Assembly: GCA_019187085.1 (NCBI GenBank)
Contig: JABARS010000010.1
Span: 1-38,493 of the forward strand
DNA: 38,493 nucleotides
Origin: Pseudorhodoplanes sp.
Lineage (GTDB): Bacteria > Pseudomonadota > Alphaproteobacteria > Rhizobiales > Xanthobacteraceae
Direction of reading: 5' to 3'
Part shown: in pieces, positions 37,348 through 38,493 of the stretch
Numbering within the stretch: the stretch's first letter is position 1
Layout of the letters: each line of letters starts with the position of its first letter
Notes under the pieces: model-generated
Databases searched by the model: none
What the model was told of the DNA's origin: nothing
The model's input: the letters and a program-made list of their open reading frames with translations, nothing else
Translations under genes and position numbers: made by a program

Positions 37348-38493
37348 ATGAAACTCCCGACCAACAGGAACGACCGCGTGCTGTTCGGCACAGCCGCAGC
37401 TCTGGTTGCGCTTGGTCTCGCCGCCGGCCTGGGCAACGTGACCGTGCAGGCGCCGGGCAATACGTCGTTCATCACCGAGGCGCGCGCCAACACCCCGCTC
37501 CGCGCCCAGCCCGCACGCGGACCGGCTCCGCATGCCCACAACGTGAGCAAGATCGTCAAATCCGATTCCCCGATCTCGATCGTGCGCAGCCCGACCGACC
37601 TGCCCAAGCCGGTCGGCAAGCGCGGCCCGCAGCGCGTGAAGGTCGATCTCGAAACCATCGAGGTGACCGGCCAGCTCGCCGACGGGGCGACCTACCGCTA
37701 CTGGACCTTCAACCAGAAGGTCCCCGGCCCGTTCATCCGCGTGCGCGTCGGCGACACCGTCGAGGTGAAGCTGAAAAACGACGAAGACAGCGCGCTGATG
37801 CACAATGTCGACTTCCATGCCGTGACCGGACCGGGCGGCGGCGCCAAGGCGACGGATGCGGAGCCCGGCGCGACGCGCGGCTTCGAGTTCACCGCGCTCA
37901 ATCCGGGCCTTTATGTCTATCACTGCGCGGTGCCGATGGCGGCCCAGCACATCGCCAACGGCATGTACGGGCTGATCCTGGTCGAGCCGGAAGGCGGCCT
38001 GCCGCAGGTCGACCACGAATTCTACGTGATGCAAGGCGAGCTTTACACCGAGCAGAAGATCGGCGCCAAGGGCGAGCTGACCGAAAGCTACGACAAGCTC
38101 GTCGACGAGCGGCCGGAATTCTTCCTGTTCAACGGCGCAGTCGGCGCGCTCGCGACGGAGAAGCCGCTCAAGGCCAAGGTCGGCGAGACGGTGCGCATCT
38201 ATTTCGGCGTCGGCGGCCCGAACTACACCTCCTCGTTCCACGTGATCGGTGAAATCTTCGACCGCGTGTACAACCAGGGTTCGCTCACCACCAAGCCGCT
38301 CAACGACGTGCAGACCACGACGGTTCCGCCCGGCGGCGCGGTGGCGGTGGAGTTCAAGCTCGAAGTCCCCGGCAAATACATGCTGGTCGACCACGCGCTC
38401 AGCCGCGTCGAGAAGGGCCTCGCCGGCATCCTCGAAGTCACCGGACCGGAGAATCACGACGTGTTCAAGGACTACGATCCGGCGAAATCCGCC
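37348..38493 (+). CDS. nirK: Copper-containing nitrite reductase (3' end outside the window)
   Basis: 382 residues visible; the frame is open to the last base. It reduces nitrite to NO in the periplasm during denitrification. An N-terminal signal/anchor (FGTAAALVALGLAAGL) precedes two cupredoxin domains. Copper ligands are all present: type 1 His152, Cys193, His201 and Met206; type 2 His157, His192 and His349. The catalytic Asp155 (HNVDFH) and His298 (SSFHVIGEIFD) are also seen. YHCAVPMAAQHIANGMYGLI and FHVIGEIF are close to the AniA-like class. The ATG at 37348 has AAGGA eight bases upstream; ATGs at 37324 and 37339 are alternatives. A FixK/NnrR box precedes it. Any C-terminal extension cannot be seen. 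Confidence 0.95.
   Translation, partial: MKLPTNRNDRVLFGTAAALVALGLAAGLGNVTVQAPGNTSFITEARANTPLRAQPARGPAPHAHNVSKIVKSDSPISIVRSPTDLPKPVGKRGPQRVKVDLETIEVTGQLADGATYRYWTFNQKVPGPFIRVRVGDTVEVKLKNDEDSALMHNVDFHAVTGPGGGAKATDAEPGATRGFEFTALNPGLYVYHCAVPMAAQHIANGMYGLILVEPEGGLPQVDHEFYVMQGELYTEQKIGAKGELTESYDKLVDERPEFFLFNGAVGALATEKPLKAKVGETVRIYFGVGGPNYTSSFHVIGEIFDRVYNQGSLTTKPLNDVQTTTVPPGGAVAVEFKLEVPGKYMLVDHALSRVEKGLAGILEVTGPENHDVFKDYDPAKSA

Overview
The window is a GC-rich, densely packed chromosomal segment of an alphaproteobacterium, most likely a Hyphomicrobiales (Rhizobiales) member near Bradyrhizobiaceae/Xanthobacteraceae. The evidence is the direct-repeat LexA box GTTC-N7-GTTC at recA, the purC-purS-purQ-purL cluster, the ATP-synthase zeta protein, FixK/FNR-type boxes and several palindromic intergenic repeats of Rhizobiales type. 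No phage, transposase, CRISPR array, tRNA or rRNA was seen.

Layout. 1-270: tail of a Cys-rich exported protein. 1-3.5 kb: divergent GntR regulator versus a periplasmic binding protein plus a MetE-type zinc methyltransferase, with three GGATCC-core operators. 3.5-8.5 kb: purine genes purL, purQ, purS, a secreted hypothetical and purC, all leftward. 8.8-12.4 kb: zeta protein, a small methyltransferase, a TrmJ fused to a DUF559-like domain, and icd. 12.4-19.2 kb: leftward K+/H+ antiporter, flavin-binding PPOX protein, alaS and recA. 19.4-20.4 kb: fluoride riboswitch with crcB, and a small Cys-rich secreted protein.

20.5-24.5 kb: a bufferin (copper-binding RiPP) island. It holds sigF-nrsF facing bufA-bufB-bufC-doxX, and both sides carry a GTAAC(N)-N16-CGAA promoter. 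This is the most specialised system in the window: sigma factor, membrane anti-sigma, precursor peptide, multinuclear iron oxidase, partner protein and a membrane protein form one self-contained metal-stress circuit. 24.6-27.1 kb: MarR regulator divergent from a flavin reductase, followed by a luciferase-like monooxygenase.

27.1-31 kb plus the right edge: genes under TTG-N8-CAA (FNR/FixK) boxes, namely a CBS-BON protein, a Spy-like/DUF2892/APC-transporter operon, an Hsp20 and, at the right edge, a copper nitrite reductase (nirK) cut by the window end. This implies a microaerobic or denitrifying lifestyle. Between them lie a DASS anion transporter, an exported S9A oligopeptidase, a 500-base gap full of decayed palindromic repeats, and a class I fumarase.
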